From: Lachnospiraceae bacterium UBA1712
GTDB taxonomy: Bacteria > Bacillota > Clostridia > Lachnospirales > Lachnospiraceae
Reading direction: 5' to 3'
Length of the DNA stretch: 64,000 bases
NCBI GenBank assembly: GCA_002317175.1
Contig: DCJA01000014.1
Location: 1-64,000 of the forward strand
Below, in pieces: positions 25,411 to 34,569 of this stretch (position 1 is the first letter of the stretch; each line of letters starts with the position of its first letter). The translations under genes were made by a program, and so were the position numbers. The notes beneath the pieces are model-generated. The model saw nothing but the letters and a program-made list of their open reading frames with translations. It was not told the origin of the DNA and made no database searches.

Positions 25411-25441
25411 TAAAAAGAGGTAAGTACCAGGTACTTACCTC
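25411..25441 (-). terminator. intrinsic terminator of hup
   Basis: Minus-strand stem GAGGTAAGTACC / GGTACTTACCTC (25417-25441) with a one-base centre, followed by five T. It is strong and stands directly before rqcP, with no room for another promoter. Confidence 0.85.
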
Positions 25442-25467
25442 CGATTGATCTCATCAACAATTATATA

Positions 25468-25740
25468 CTAGTTAACGTAATCCTTTAAAGCCTTACCAGC
25501 CTTGAACTTTGGAGCTGTAGATGCAGCGATCTTGATTGTTTCCTTTGTCTGAGGATTTCTTCCTTCTCTAGCTGCTCTTACAGATGTTTCAAATGTACCG
25601 AAACCAACTAACTGTACTTTGTTCTTTGCCTTTAATTCATCTGCAACTGTATCTGTGAATGCCTTTAATGCTGCTTCAGCATCCTTCTTTGAGATACCAG
25701 CCTTTTCAGCCATAGCTGCAACTAATTCTGTCTTGTTCAT
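25468..25740 (-). CDS. hup: HU-family DNA-binding protein
   Basis: Nucleoid-associated histone-like protein of 90 residues, the standard HU length. It has the N-terminal helices MNKTELVAAMAEKAGISKKDAE, the VGFGTFETS turn, the flexible DNA-binding arm with GRNPQT, and the C-terminal KFKAGKALKDYVN. A strong AGGAGGAG ribosome-binding site and a near-consensus promoter suggest high expression, and a strong terminator follows, so it is mainly monocistronic. Confidence 0.97.
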   Translation of the reverse strand: MNKTELVAAMAEKAGISKKDAEAALKAFTDTVADELKAKNKVQLVGFGTFETSVRAAREGRNPQTKETIKIAASTAPKFKAGKALKDYVN

Positions 25741-25801
25741 TATTAACTCTCCTCCTAAAATTTGAATCTGAGATTGTTTTTAACGTAAAACGTCTATTTG
25801 T

Positions 25802-25830
25802 AGGATATCTTTTTTTACCAGTTTTGTCAA
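25802..25830 (-). promoter_or_regulatory. promoter of hup
   Basis: On the minus strand, a perfect TTGACA (25825-25830), a 17-base A-rich spacer and TATCCT (25802-25807). The leader is about 55 bases. Confidence 0.75.
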
Positions 25831-25866
25831 TGAATTTTGCCTATTTTTCAAGGTTTTTAGGCATTT

Positions 25867-27207
25867 TTACTCACTTTCTATCAATGCTGAAAAAGAAAAT
25901 GTTTCATCCTGAAGTAATCCATCCAGAGTTATAGTATAACTTCTTGTTTCATACCCATCTTTTCGAAGAGTTACAACATGGGTTCCCTCGGATTTTGCAA
26001 AGCTTGCTGGAACTATTCCAATATATGAACCATCAACATATACCTCTGCTTCTTCAGGAGATTCGATGTGCACCCTGTAATCCGAAGTATCAAGGGCACT
26101 TACCGCTTCAGTAATGGTAGTTTCCTCCAAAGCAGGTGACGGAGATGGCCCTATGGCTTCACTATCTATTTCAGTCTTATTCTTTGTCTTTTCCATGGTT
26201 ATATCCAGGGTGGCATTTTCCTGGGCAACTTTAATATACTGTGTCAAAGTCTTGTAGCCTTCAGCCTTGGCTATCAGCTGGTGTATACCATACTCGAGTT
26301 TGATTGGCTTGCTGATATCTGTCTCCTTGCCATCTATGTATACCATAGCTCCAGCTGGTTCCATAACCAGTACCACAGTTCCTTCGCTTTCCTCTTCTAT
26401 GACAACCATATCACTTACATCAAGGACTGCCTCTTTATTCTTGACTATGGTTACTTCCCTATCCCCTTCGTATTCGCCATTTGCAAGCTTTACAGTGTAT
26501 TTACCCACAGGCACTGCAAGCAGCATGTCATCAGTTACAGTCTTAATAATCTTATTGCCAATCTCAATCCAGCCACCTACGAAATAATCCTGTCCCTTAA
26601 GGCGAAGATATCCATGTCCAGACTCAATTATTATACTGTATACTGTGTGATCAACTCCGGACACAATAAGCCTGTCGCAGCTATTAATATCTATAAACTG
26701 GGCATCCTTTCCATCTGAAAAAATCTTTGTTAGTCCGGAAATCTTATAATCACCACCATTGATTTTCATGTTACCAATAAGTGAGTTAATTTCAAAATCT
26801 TCAACTTCTTCATATACCCAGGCATCTGCTGATTTGCTCAGACTGTTTATAAGTTTTTTATTCTTAGTAAATGTGATATCCACCACATCACCCTTCTGAA
26901 GCTGATCTATTACCAGTGATGAACCGTATTTGTCATACAGTTTGCTGGTTCCATCGTAGGAAAGAGTATAATTCTTATCCAAACTGCGGTTATAAAAGGT
27001 AATGGTTTGGCTACTCTTATCCACTGATATCAATACTGCCTTGTTATCCACGGAGTCATAGCTGCCTGGCTCTGCTTTTACAAAACCAGTTACCAGAGGT
27101 GATTCATCTGACTGCTGGTTAGCATTACCGCATCCGACACACAGTACCAGAAGCGATACTATTGCCAAAACAATATTAAGTTTTTTCGCTCCTGACTTCT
27201 TTATCAT
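25867..27207 (-). CDS. lipoprotein with two PEGA domains
   Basis: A 446-residue predicted surface lipoprotein. The signal sequence ends in a slightly odd lipobox (C-V-G-C, Cys26). A beta-rich region (about 40-265) follows, with short repeats of the kind seen in surface proteins. Two PEGA domains come at about 280-340 and 375-440 (cores PAGAMVYIDGKE and EEAEVYVDGSYIG). PEGA domains resemble small bacterial Ig-like folds thought to act at the cell envelope. A Pro/Ser/Glu-rich linker separates the two. It begins directly after the cca stop, so it is cotranscribed with it. The role is unknown. Confidence 0.85.
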   Translation of the reverse strand: MIKKSGAKKLNIVLAIVSLLVLCVGCGNANQQSDESPLVTGFVKAEPGSYDSVDNKAVLISVDKSSQTITFYNRSLDKNYTLSYDGTSKLYDKYGSSLVIDQLQKGDVVDITFTKNKKLINSLSKSADAWVYEEVEDFEINSLIGNMKINGGDYKISGLTKIFSDGKDAQFIDINSCDRLIVSGVDHTVYSIIIESGHGYLRLKGQDYFVGGWIEIGNKIIKTVTDDMLLAVPVGKYTVKLANGEYEGDREVTIVKNKEAVLDVSDMVVIEEESEGTVVLVMEPAGAMVYIDGKETDISKPIKLEYGIHQLIAKAEGYKTLTQYIKVAQENATLDITMEKTKNKTEIDSEAIGPSPSPALEETTITEAVSALDTSDYRVHIESPEEAEVYVDGSYIGIVPASFAKSEGTHVVTLRKDGYETRSYTITLDGLLQDETFSFSALIESE

Positions 27208-28527
27208 CTACAATAACTCCATTAATTTCTCTCTTGTATTGAGCGCTGGATCTTCTATTACCTTATCCAGCAGTCTGCTAAGAATTGCTCCTATTTCAGG
27301 CCCCTGTCCAATACCAGCTTCCATTAGATCCTTCCCATTGATAGCAAGATCCTTAATAGTAACACAATCCGCTCTCTCTATTATGCCATAATACAATCTC
27401 CACAATTCATCCAGCTCAGCCTGCTTCTCTTCCCTTTTGTATAAGCTCTGAGCTTCAAAGTCAGCTTTTTTAACTTTAAGAAGAAGTGGGAACATTTCGC
27501 TTCCTATTCTGTTCATGGCTTTTCTTACCGCTTTTTCATTGCACTCAACCCAAACATCATGATTCTCCACCAGTTTGAGTACTTTACCAAGAGTATCATT
27601 GTCAAATTTGAGTCTTTTTCCTATCTTAGATGTCATCTGAGCTGACACCAGAGCATGACCTCGAAAATGATCTATGCCGTCTTCGCTGGTGTATTTGCTA
27701 ATGCCTTTTCCAATATCATGGAATAACATAGCATATCTTAAAACTCTGTCCGACTCAATATTCTCCACCGAGTGGATTATATGCTCTCCCACCGTATAAC
27801 AATGATGAGGATTGTTCTGTTCCACATCCATCAGCGAGTCAAGTTCTGGAAGAATGACTTTAAGAATACCTGTTTCATAAGCCTTTCTTATGAATCCAGG
27901 ATTAGGAGATACTATCAGTTTAGACAATTCCACATGGATTCTTTCTGCACTGATATTTTCCAGGTTAGCTGCCAGCTTTGTAATCGCTTCGCTGGTTTTT
28001 TCCTCTATACTGTATCCCAGCTGAGCGCTGAATCTGACTGCTCTCATAATACGAAGTGCATCTTCACCAAATCGCTCCTCAGGGTTACCAACACATCTGA
28101 TGATGCCTGATTCAAGATCATCAATTCCACCAAACTCATCTATGATACCTGTGCTGTCATTGTAGGCCATAGCATTGATAGTAAAATCTCTTCTCTTCAA
28201 ATCCTCAATCAGACTGGTTGTGAATTCCACCTGCTTTGGGTGCCTGCTGTCCTCATACTCCCCATCAATTCGATAGGTAGTAAGCTCATAGCTGTCATCA
28301 CCCAGTAACACTGTCACCGTTCCATGCTCTATGCCGGTATCAACTGTACGTCTGAACAGGCTCTTCATCTGATAAGGCTTGGCATTTGTTGTAATATCCC
28401 AGTCGCTGGGCTCTCTTCCCAACAGACTGTCTCTCACACAGCCACCTACAGCGTAACCTTCATATCCCGCATCCTGTAGCGTACTAATTATGAAATTGAC
28501 GTTTTCAGGTAAATTTATCTTTTTCAT
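27208..28527 (-). CDS. cca: CCA tRNA nucleotidyltransferase with HD domain
   Basis: Class II nucleotidyltransferase that adds or repairs the 3' CCA of tRNAs. The 439 residues carry GGCVRDSLLG followed by SDWDITTNA with the catalytic aspartates (about residues 28-48), the neck motif RRDFTINAMAYN, the ERFGEDALRIMRAVRFSAQLG block, and a C-terminal HD domain (FHDIGKG, HFRGHALVSA). Distinguishing full CCA-adding from A-adding or CC-adding enzymes needs the flexible-loop comparison. It lies upstream of the PEGA lipoprotein in a two-gene unit. Confidence 0.92.
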   Translation of the reverse strand: MKKINLPENVNFIISTLQDAGYEGYAVGGCVRDSLLGREPSDWDITTNAKPYQMKSLFRRTVDTGIEHGTVTVLLGDDSYELTTYRIDGEYEDSRHPKQVEFTTSLIEDLKRRDFTINAMAYNDSTGIIDEFGGIDDLESGIIRCVGNPEERFGEDALRIMRAVRFSAQLGYSIEEKTSEAITKLAANLENISAERIHVELSKLIVSPNPGFIRKAYETGILKVILPELDSLMDVEQNNPHHCYTVGEHIIHSVENIESDRVLRYAMLFHDIGKGISKYTSEDGIDHFRGHALVSAQMTSKIGKRLKFDNDTLGKVLKLVENHDVWVECNEKAVRKAMNRIGSEMFPLLLKVKKADFEAQSLYKREEKQAELDELWRLYYGIIERADCVTIKDLAINGKDLMEAGIGQGPEIGAILSRLLDKVIEDPALNTREKLMELL

Positions 28528-28577
28528 ATTCTTAAAATAGTGCTTTGATACAAGCTTTTATCATCTTACATTGTATG

Positions 28578-28604
28578 AAAAAAGGCTGTTTTTACAGCCC
28601 TTTT
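28578..28604 (-). terminator. intrinsic terminator of ackA
   Basis: Minus-strand stem GGCTGT / ACAGCC with a four-base loop and a run of six T, 40 bases after the acetate kinase stop. Confidence 0.8.
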
Positions 28605-28645
28605 CAATACAATAATTCAAATGTAACTTTAATGAATAATTCTAA

Positions 28646-29842
28646 TTATTTTATAAGGCGAACTGTATCGCGTGCAATTGCCATCTCTTCGTCTGTTGGA
28701 ACAATCATGATTGTTACCTTATCTGTTGTTTTAGACAGAATAACTTCCTCACCACGAATAGCATTCTTCTCAGGATCCATACTTGTTCCAAGCCACTCAA
28801 GATATTCACATACCTGAGCTCTAACAAATGCATTGTTCTCACCAATACCAGCAGTGAATGCGATAATATCTACGCCCTTCATAGCCATTACGTATGATCC
28901 GATATATTTTGCTACTCTGTAAGAATATGTCTCAAGTGCAGCCTTTGCTCTTTCATCTCCACCTTCGGCAGCGATTGAAAGATCTCTGAAGTCACTTGAT
29001 AATCCATTTGAAAGACCAAGTACACCTGATTCCTTATTGCAGATATTAATAATCTGATCAGCAGTCTTTCCAAGCTTATCTGCAAGGAAACTGATGATTG
29101 CTGGATCCATATCACCTGATCTGGTTCCCATTATAAGTCCTTCAAGTGGAGTAAGACCCATTGAAGTATCTACTGACTTGCCATGATCAACAGCTGTAAC
29201 TGAAGCACCATTGCCAAGATGACATACAATAATCTTTAGGTCATCTCTGCTCTTGCCCATAATCTCAGCAGCTCTGTTAGAAACATAATCATGGCTGGTT
29301 CCGTGGAAACCATATCTTCTTATCTTGTAGTTCTCATAGTATTTATATGGAATACCATAGAGATATGCCTTTTCTGGCATAGTCTGATGGAATGCTGTAT
29401 CAAATACTGCCACCATTGGTACATTCGGCATAAGCTCCTTACATGAATTAATACCAATAAGGTTAGCTGGATTGTGAAGGGGTGCAAGATCATTACACTC
29501 CTCAATTGCTTTAATAACTTCGTCTGTAATAACAACTGATGAATTGAATTTCTCTCCACCGTGAACAATACGATGTCCAACTGCATCAATCTCCTCTAAA
29601 GACTTTACAACTCCAACCTCTGGATCTGTAAGCTTTTCGATTACATACTTAACAGCATCTGTATGATTAGCCATAGGAACTTCGGTCTTTACCTTTTCTT
29701 TTCCTTCTGGCTGATGAGTAATGGCACTACCATCAATACCAATACGCTCACATAAACCTTTTGCTAAAACTTCTTCTGTATCAGATGAAATGAGCTGATA
29801 CTTAAGTGATGAACTACCACAGTTAATAACTAAAACGTTCAT
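28646..29842 (-). CDS. ackA: acetate kinase
   Basis: Converts acetyl phosphate and ADP to acetate and ATP, a main energy-yielding step in fermenting Clostridia. The 398 residues match the family. The signature start VINCGSSSLKYQL, HRIVHGGE, the FHGTSHDYV block, the GTRSGDMDP loop and the FTAGIGENN motif are all present. The phosphotransacetylase gene pta, often adjacent, is not in the window. The gene is flanked by a terminator downstream and proS upstream, so it looks monocistronic, although I could not point to a clear promoter. Confidence 0.97.
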   Translation of the reverse strand: MNVLVINCGSSSLKYQLISSDTEEVLAKGLCERIGIDGSAITHQPEGKEKVKTEVPMANHTDAVKYVIEKLTDPEVGVVKSLEEIDAVGHRIVHGGEKFNSSVVITDEVIKAIEECNDLAPLHNPANLIGINSCKELMPNVPMVAVFDTAFHQTMPEKAYLYGIPYKYYENYKIRRYGFHGTSHDYVSNRAAEIMGKSRDDLKIIVCHLGNGASVTAVDHGKSVDTSMGLTPLEGLIMGTRSGDMDPAIISFLADKLGKTADQIINICNKESGVLGLSNGLSSDFRDLSIAAEGGDERAKAALETYSYRVAKYIGSYVMAMKGVDIIAFTAGIGENNAFVRAQVCEYLEWLGTSMDPEKNAIRGEEVILSKTTDKVTIMIVPTDEEMAIARDTVRLIK

Positions 29843-29918
29843 ATCAATACCTTCTTTATACTATAATCAAATACCTGCTGATTTTATAATCTATAACCGC
29901 CCGGGGCACACATTTATA

Positions 29919-31355
29919 TTAGTAAGCTCTACCCCAGTAAACCATCTTCTTAGCTGGCTTGCCACAGTATACACAGTTCTCTGACAGACATTCCTGCTCA
30001 AACGGCATACAACGGCTTGTTACAGACATCTCTTCCTTAATCTTCTCTTCACATTCTCTTTCGCCACACCACATAGCTTTTACAAAGCCAGACTTTTCAG
30101 CGAATACCTGCTCAAATTCTTCTCTTGTCTTTGCTTCATATGTATGCTCTGCAAGATGAGCCTTAGCTCTCTCAAGCATATCGCTCTGAATCTGTGGAAG
30201 AAGCTTTGCAATTGTATCGTTAAGATCACTAAGTGCCACCTCAATCTTCTCACGTGTATCTCTTCTGCAGATAATGCATTTACCTGCTTCAATATCCTTA
30301 GGACCAACTTCTACACGGAGTGGAATACCACGCATCTCCTGCTCACTGAATTTGAAACCAGGTGACTTGTCACTATCATCAACCTTTACTCTGAAGCCTG
30401 CATTTATGAGTTCTGATTTAAGCTCTGCTGCCTTCTCAAGAACTCCTTCTTTCTTCTGCATAATAGGAACAATCATTACCTGTGTAGGAGCGATTGCTGG
30501 AGGAAGAACAAGTCCTGAATCATCACCATGAACCATGATGATAGCACCGATAATACGTGTTGAAACACCCCATGATGTCTGATGTACATACTGAAGTTTG
30601 TTATCCTTATCTGTATACTGAATACCAAAGGCTTCGGCAAAGCCTGTACCAAAGTTATGACTTGTACCTGACTGAAGTGCCTTTCCGTCATGCATAAGCG
30701 CTTCGATAGTATATGTTGCTACTGCACCTGCGAATTTCTCTTTATCTGTCTTACGTCCCTTTACTACTGGAATAGCAAGTACTTCTGCACAGAAGTCTGC
30801 ATATACATTGAGCATCTGCTCTGTACGTGCTACTGCTTCTTCTTCTGTTGCATGAGCTGTATGACCTTCCTGCCATAAGAACTCTCTGGAACGAAGGAAT
30901 GGACGTGTCTCCTTCTCCCAACGAACTACAGAACACCACTGGTTATATACCTTTGGAAGATCTCTGTATGACTGAATATCACCTTTATAGAAATCACAGA
31001 ATAATGTTTCAGAAGTTGGTCTTACACACATTCTCTCCTGAAGTGGATTAAGTCCGCCGTGTGTAACCCATGCTACTTCTGGTGCAAATCCTTCTACGTG
31101 ATCTTTTTCTCTCTGGAGAAGGCTTTCTGGAATAAACATTGGCATGTAGACATTTTCTACACCTGTCTCTTTAAAACGTCTGTCTAACTCACGCTGGATA
31201 TTCTCCCACAATGCATATCCTGCGGGCTTAATTACCATACATCCTTTTACATTAGAATAATCAATAAGCTCTGCCTTCTTAACTACGTCAGTATACCACT
31301 GTGCAAAGTCTTCACTCATCGAGGTAATTGCTTCAACTAATTTCTTATCTGCCAT
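29919..31355 (-). CDS. proS: prolyl-tRNA synthetase, archaeal/eukaryotic-type
   Basis: Charges tRNA-Pro. The 478 residues match the short type without the bacterial editing insertion. The class II core has MVIKPAGYALWENIQ, RPTSETLFCDFYK and the GTSHNFGTGFAEAFG block, and the anticodon-binding domain is followed by a C-terminal zinc-like domain ending in YWGRAY, as in archaeal and eukaryotic enzymes. Some Firmicutes carry this form. The frame opens nine codons earlier, but AAGGAGG five bases before the ATG at 31355 fixes the start. An extended -10 promoter lies upstream. Confidence 0.95.
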   Translation of the reverse strand: MADKKLVEAITSMSEDFAQWYTDVVKKAELIDYSNVKGCMVIKPAGYALWENIQRELDRRFKETGVENVYMPMFIPESLLQREKDHVEGFAPEVAWVTHGGLNPLQERMCVRPTSETLFCDFYKGDIQSYRDLPKVYNQWCSVVRWEKETRPFLRSREFLWQEGHTAHATEEEAVARTEQMLNVYADFCAEVLAIPVVKGRKTDKEKFAGAVATYTIEALMHDGKALQSGTSHNFGTGFAEAFGIQYTDKDNKLQYVHQTSWGVSTRIIGAIIMVHGDDSGLVLPPAIAPTQVMIVPIMQKKEGVLEKAAELKSELINAGFRVKVDDSDKSPGFKFSEQEMRGIPLRVEVGPKDIEAGKCIICRRDTREKIEVALSDLNDTIAKLLPQIQSDMLERAKAHLAEHTYEAKTREEFEQVFAEKSGFVKAMWCGERECEEKIKEEMSVTSRCMPFEQECLSENCVYCGKPAKKMVYWGRAY

Positions 31356-31410
31356 GTTGGCCTCCTTTATATAAAGCGGCAATCCCGCTCAATTTCACAT
31401 AAACGAATAT

Positions 31411-31419
31411 ATTATAGCA
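31411..31419 (-). promoter_or_regulatory. extended -10 promoter of proS
   Basis: On the minus strand, TGC-TATAAT immediately after the rluA stop codon, with no good -35. It would give a leader of about 50 bases that includes a small GCGG/CCGC hairpin. Confidence 0.4.
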
Positions 31420-32076
31420 CTATTTTATATCAAGTTCTATATTAACCATTTCCTTTGTTTGTGGATCTCTGAATGACAAATGATAAGCCTTAAGCCATAT
31501 ACATCTCATACCGATTTCCTTTGAAAATGCAACTGACTGGACATTTCCATATTTTGTATCCCCCAACAGTGGGTGTCCCAGGTTGGCAAACTGTACTCTG
31601 ATCTGATGATGCCTTCCTGTTATCAAGTGCACTCTAAGCATATCAGTTTTATCATTTCCTGCTATAACCTCGTATTCCAATCTGGCAAGTTTGGCTCCTT
31701 GTGTACCCTTATTCACCACCTTAGAGCTGTTACTTTTGGCATCCTTCAGCAAATAATCCTCCAATACTCCGGAGGGCTTATCAAGCTTCCCCCACACTGT
31801 GGCATAGTAGTATTTGTTAATCTGATTATCCGTCAGCTGCTTACTGAGTTCTCTTGCAATACTCTCCTTCTTAGCCAGTAATACCAGCCCCTCAACCGGT
31901 TGATCCAGTCTGTTTATCACTGCCAGATATGGGTTCTTCTGACCTTTTTTTGCCAGGTAATTTTTGACCTCGCTGACCAGATCCTTTTCACCCATCTTTG
32001 CTGTCTGGGTTGCCAGCCCTGCCGGTTTATGGATCACTATATAGTTATCATTTTCCTTAACAACACCTATTCCCAA
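31420..32076 (-). CDS. RluA-family pseudouridine synthase
   Basis: Predicted rRNA or tRNA pseudouridine synthase of 218 residues, the catalytic domain alone without an S4 domain. It has the IHKPAGLATQ motif, the catalytic aspartate in NRLDQPVEGL (HRLD is more common), and LITGRHHQIRVQFANLGHPLLGDTKYG near the end. The target uridine cannot be told from the sequence. The start is a TTG at 32076 after AAGGAT. It follows the PHP gene by 11 bases and is probably in the pepD operon. Confidence 0.88.
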   Translation of the reverse strand: MGIGVVKENDNYIVIHKPAGLATQTAKMGEKDLVSEVKNYLAKKGQKNPYLAVINRLDQPVEGLVLLAKKESIARELSKQLTDNQINKYYYATVWGKLDKPSGVLEDYLLKDAKSNSSKVVNKGTQGAKLARLEYEVIAGNDKTDMLRVHLITGRHHQIRVQFANLGHPLLGDTKYGNVQSVAFSKEIGMRCIWLKAYHLSFRDPQTKEMVNIELDIK

Positions 32077-32087
32077 ACCTATTATCC

Positions 32088-32789
32088 TTATGCAAATTTG
32101 CTCACTTTAACCATCTCGCAGTCCCTTCGCATCAAGTGCTCAATAAAATCCTGTATGTCCGCCATTCTTCGGTCAAATGCTACGCCACTGCCTATCGGAA
32201 CATTACAATGGATATCAGAGCCACTGGTTACAGGAAAATCGTATTGCTCGGCGTACTGCTTTGCTCTCTCATTGAACAGATCCCTGCCATCTATCCATTT
32301 GTTACTGCCGTTAAATACCTCTATTCCATCAACATATTCTGGAAAAAGACGCACTTCTGGAATATAGTACTCTTCTCTAAAGGGATGTGCCTGGAATACT
32401 ATTCCTCCACCTGCATGCACCAGCTTAAGCTGTTCCTCAACAGTAGCATCCTTAATCTCTGGATGATTGATAAGCCAGTCCTCATCCAGACCGTATACTA
32501 GGAATTCTGTACCATTGTAGCCACTTTCCCATCCAAAGAATACATCCAGATCAATCTCTTTACTTATTGCTTTTGCATCCCTGTAACCAGCGCAGTACTG
32601 ATGTACCCAGTCCTGCCATGGAAGACTTCTGTCTACTGCAGTATTGCCATAGAAAAAATGATCCGTCACAATAATTCCACTGTAGCCAGCCTCCTTATGG
32701 GCAATAGCCATCTCTCTGCCTGTATTGTTACCGCAGGCACTTCCCTGATTAGTATGCAAATGTGTTTCGTACAGATATTTCTTTTCCAT
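32088..32789 (-). CDS. PHP-domain phosphoesterase-like protein
   Basis: A 233-residue single-domain PHP hydrolase. The metal ligands are visible: HLH (ETHLHTN), TDHFF, the AHPFREE histidine and GSDIHCN near the C terminus. It is cytoplasmic. Relatives include histidinol-phosphatase and nucleotide or sugar phosphatases; no histidine biosynthesis genes are near, so the substrate is open. It lies between the 75-residue gene and rluA with short spacing. Confidence 0.82.
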   Translation of the reverse strand: MEKKYLYETHLHTNQGSACGNNTGREMAIAHKEAGYSGIIVTDHFFYGNTAVDRSLPWQDWVHQYCAGYRDAKAISKEIDLDVFFGWESGYNGTEFLVYGLDEDWLINHPEIKDATVEEQLKLVHAGGGIVFQAHPFREEYYIPEVRLFPEYVDGIEVFNGSNKWIDGRDLFNERAKQYAEQYDFPVTSGSDIHCNVPIGSGVAFDRRMADIQDFIEHLMRRDCEMVKVSKFA

Positions 32790-32815
32790 TTTCCCTGATG
32801 TCTTTCTGAAATGTA

Positions 32816-33043
32816 TTATGGTTTTAAATCTTTTAACGAATTGAGTAACTCAAGATCTGACTGAAGAACCTTCATATTGGCTGTTATTGGTTCTTCTCCC
32901 GGTCTGGTCACTGTAATTTCTATTACACTTCCTTCTGGAATACCACCCTTTACCACAAGTCCAAGAAAACTTGCGAACTTTGGATGGTTATTTTTAAATG
33001 TGTTAATTGCAGACATAAACTGCATCATTCCTGCTGGATTCAT
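32816..33043 (-). CDS. 75-residue hypothetical protein
   Basis: I do not recognise a family. The N-terminal half is an amphipathic helix with aromatic residues (MMQFMSAINTFKNNHPKFASFLG). The C-terminal half reads as two beta strands around EGSVIEITVTRPGEEP and ends in a Leu-rich helix. There is no membrane segment or signal. AGGAGTG precedes the ATG, and the gene starts 2 bases after the pepD stop, so translation is probably coupled. The close packing in an operon and the good ribosome-binding site support a real gene. Confidence 0.75.
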   Translation of the reverse strand: MNPAGMMQFMSAINTFKNNHPKFASFLGLVVKGGIPEGSVIEITVTRPGEEPITANMKVLQSDLELLNSLKDLKP

Positions 33044-33045
33044 AA

Positions 33046-34482
33046 TTACACTCCTGTTTCAATTATCTTTCTTGTCATGGCATAAACCCTTTGAACCGAA
33101 CTTATACTCATGCTCTCTCTGAAGGTATGGATTTCCTTCAGATCAGGTCCGTATGATACACAGTCAAGCCCAGGTATTTTACCTGCAAAAAGACCGCATT
33201 CCACACCTGCGTGAATGGCTTCTATTACAGGCTCGCTGCCATACTGTTCCTTGTATATATCAACCATCAGATCCCTGAGTGGAGATTCCTTTCTGTACTG
33301 CCATCCTGGATAATCACCCACTGTTGTCAATTCTCCTCCCAGCTCTGTCATCTTGTCCTTCATTAGCATTAGCAACTTCGCCTTCTCAGCATCCACGCTA
33401 CTTCTTACACAGTAAGACATCTTTACTTCGCTGCCTGTTGTAATCAGAATTCCCATATTGAGAGATGTCTGTACAAGCCCTGCTACATCCTCACTCATCT
33501 TCTGAACTCCTTCTGGAAGTGAGTACAGAGCGTCAATAACTCTTGCACTGGAATCATCATCCATGCATATGCCTTCTGCTTCAGTAGCTGTCACTTCAGT
33601 CTTCATCCCAGGATCTGTCTCTGCATACTTTTCTGCAAATGCTTCAGCCAGGACAGTTACTTTTTTGCTCAATTCTTCGATATCTTCACATGCTACAATT
33701 GCTGTTGTAGCTACTGGAATAGCATTATCCTTTAGTCCACCCTGTACAGATACGATGTTTATCTTCATCTCTTCGGATACTGTCTTCAGTATAGCCGCCA
33801 TCATCTTATTGGATGTAGCTCTTCCCTTGTTGATTTCAACTCCGGAATGTCCTCCTGTAAGTCCACTAATCTGGATCTTAGCCATCTTTGCATCTGTTTT
33901 TACTGTGTTATAAGGCAAATGACAGCTTGCAACCACTCCTCCGGCACAGCTTACGGTAAATACACCTTCATCCTCTGAGTCAATATTGAGCATTGTCTTT
34001 CCCTGAAGCGGACTGACATCAAGCACTGCTGCCCCAAGCATGCCTATCTCTTCATCCACAGAAAATACAGCCTCGATTCTTGGATGGGACAGTTCCTCAT
34101 CCTCCATAATAGCCATAGCCATAGCAACTGCTATTCCGTCATCGCCTCCAAGCGTAGTACCCTTTGCTTTTAACAGATCTCCATCCACATAAAGCTCAAG
34201 ACCCTCTTTATCCATATCCTTATCTACACCTTCGGCTTTCTCGCATACCATATCAAGGTGCCCCTGAATGATTATTGCTGGCTCATCTTCTCTTCCTGCA
34301 GACGCATTTTTAATAATGATAATATTATTGCTGTCGTCCTGATGATATTCAAAAGCCTTCTCTATAGCCCAGTTTTTGCAATAGTCACTGATTGCTTTTG
34401 TGTTTCCAGAACCATGAGGAATCTTTGAAAGCTCCTCAAAATAATAAAACACTCTTGATGGTTCTAATCCTAATGCTGACAT
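33046..34482 (-). CDS. pepD: aminoacyl-histidine dipeptidase (peptidase D, M20 family)
   Basis: Zinc-dependent cytosolic dipeptidase of 478 residues, the normal PepD length. The metal and active-site motifs are visible: IQGHLDMVCEK, GGDDGIAVAMAM with the bridging Asp, SVDEEIGMLGA with the general-base Glu pair, and HAGVECGLFAG near the end. It recycles X-His and other dipeptides. The gene opens a packed run of pepD, 75-residue protein, PHP and rluA. A weak hairpin terminator of the upstream nhaC gene lies before it. Confidence 0.93.
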   Translation of the reverse strand: MSALGLEPSRVFYYFEELSKIPHGSGNTKAISDYCKNWAIEKAFEYHQDDSNNIIIIKNASAGREDEPAIIIQGHLDMVCEKAEGVDKDMDKEGLELYVDGDLLKAKGTTLGGDDGIAVAMAMAIMEDEELSHPRIEAVFSVDEEIGMLGAAVLDVSPLQGKTMLNIDSEDEGVFTVSCAGGVVASCHLPYNTVKTDAKMAKIQISGLTGGHSGVEINKGRATSNKMMAAILKTVSEEMKINIVSVQGGLKDNAIPVATTAIVACEDIEELSKKVTVLAEAFAEKYAETDPGMKTEVTATEAEGICMDDDSSARVIDALYSLPEGVQKMSEDVAGLVQTSLNMGILITTGSEVKMSYCVRSSVDAEKAKLLMLMKDKMTELGGELTTVGDYPGWQYRKESPLRDLMVDIYKEQYGSEPVIEAIHAGVECGLFAGKIPGLDCVSYGPDLKEIHTFRESMSISSVQRVYAMTRKIIETGV

Positions 34483-34512
34483 CTGTTATTTTCCTTTTCG
34501 TTAATTTAAAGA

Positions 34513-34533
34513 GGCATGGCCAACCGCCATGCC
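34513..34533 (-). terminator. weak terminator-like hairpin after nhaC
   Basis: Stem GGCATGGC / GCCATGCC with a five-base loop, then TCTTTAAATT on the minus strand. The stem is good but the T run is interrupted. Confidence 0.5.
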
Positions 34534-34569
34534 CTTTATTATTATAATAAATCCTGTATATGGCCTTGC

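Noticed and set aside
25838..25863. Terminator for the PEGA lipoprotein (TGCCTA/TAGGCA)
   Set aside because: Six-base stem with a long loop and short T run; too weak to list as a feature.
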